Positions 63,836 to 64,000 of a stretch of DNA of 64,000 nucleotides are shown one piece after another. The stretch is from Actibacterium sp. 188UL27-1 (lineage in GTDB: Bacteria > Pseudomonadota > Alphaproteobacteria > Rhodobacterales > Rhodobacteraceae). Each line of letters starts with the position of its first letter. Position 1 is the stretch's first letter. The notes beneath the pieces were generated by a model. It ran no database searches and was not told where the DNA came from. It saw only the letters and a program-made list of their open reading frames with translations. The stretch lies in NCBI RefSeq assembly GCF_016901225.1, contig NZ_JAFEUL010000004.1:186001-250000 (forward strand), given 5' to 3'. A program made the translations under genes and the position numbers.

Positions 63836-64000
63836 TGGGCGTTCTCCCGTGACCAGTTGATGGCGTGAACGAAGACGCCGAGGGGGTTCTTGCGGAGGCG
63901 GTCGGCATCGCGGGGCGGTTGGATGACGACGCTGAGGATGCCGGTCCAGCGTTCGGTGTCGGAGAGCTGGCCGTTCACGTAGCGGCGTTCGGTCCAGGCG
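63832..64000 (-). CDS. trbF: Conjugal transfer protein TrbF (VirB8-like), C-terminal part only
   Basis: The last 56 residues of a gene that continues past the right edge. AWTERRYVNGQLSDTERWTG, ILSVVIQPPRDADRLRKNPL and GVFVHAINWSRENAQ match the C-terminus of TrbF, the inner-membrane VirB8-like subunit. Gene order trbF-trbG-trbI is that of IncP-type mating systems, so trbL, J, E, D, C, B and traG are expected to the right. Confidence 0.92.
   Translation of the reverse strand, partial: AWTERRYVNGQLSDTERWTGILSVVIQPPRDADRLRKNPLGVFVHAINWSRENAQ

Noticed and set aside
1-64000. CRISPR array, rRNA operon, insertion sequence or prophage
   Set aside because: No regularly spaced repeats, rRNA-like sequence, transposase or phage structural gene was seen in the window.

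Overview
The window looks like a chromosomal segment of a marine alphaproteobacterium of the Rhodobacteraceae (Roseobacter group). Evidence: high-GC coding, the gene order lptF-lptG-lptD-surA-pdxA-rsmA, a single-cysteine IscR heading a SUF operon broken up by small membrane-protein genes, a DUF1127 protein, M23 peptidase plus bactofilin, and many GTG/TTG starts with ATGA or TGATG overlaps. No species name can be given from sequence alone.

Layout. 1-6772 (minus): an envelope operon holding the LPS export permease (LptF, LptG), the outer-membrane LPS translocon LptD, its periplasmic chaperone SurA, then PdxA and the 5' end of RsmA. 6903-8833 (plus): leucyl aminopeptidase PepA and the polymerase III chi subunit. 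8916-16659: an aspartic protease, a MarC protein, an ABC-F ATPase, ndk, a CNNM/CorC transporter, xerD, a secreted protein and a 44-residue membrane protein overlapping it. 16747-18717: aroK-aroB and tRNA-Asp. 18718-19405 is empty. 19406-24536: an M20 peptidase, a secreted protein, a RodZ-like protein, ispG, a DUF1127 protein. 24729-30302: a DsbA-like oxidoreductase, a decayed M48 (BepA-like) peptidase gene, an aminotransferase, mrcA. 30391-38546: prfB, a membrane protein, an amidase, an MFS pump, bactofilin plus M23 peptidase, a ferritin-like protein, Bcp. 38643-46455: a giant AsmA-like protein, queA, an MFS protein, DUF924, lpdA. 46560-48746: small unknown genes, tRNA-Gly, a hydrolase.

48925-58513 is a full SUF iron-sulfur assembly operon: iscR, a NifS-like desulfurase, sufB, four small unknown genes, sufC, sufD, two Yip1-like membrane proteins, sufS. 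Its promoter carries an Irr-box-like palindrome over the -10 element.

58514 to the end is an accessory region. A native-looking tRNA-Arg promoter reads into a copy of tRNA-Arg(CCG) cut after the anticodon stem; 134 bp later an intact tRNA-Arg(CCG) follows. Two pairs of an 8-bp repeat, each pair at 11-bp period and the pairs inverted to each other, flank the intact tRNA. This looks like a recombinase attachment site. To its right lie a RibD-like reductase gene and a TetR gene under a palindromic promoter, a LysR gene, and the end of an IncP-type conjugation locus (DUF2274, trbI, trbG, trbF) on the minus strand, the terminal part of an integrative conjugative element that runs out of the window.

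The most interesting points are the tRNA-Arg junction, the dhfr-like/tetR operator, the BepA-like gene that lost its catalytic domain, the cysteine-poor IscR with its palindromic promoter, and the unknown membrane proteins inside the SUF operon.
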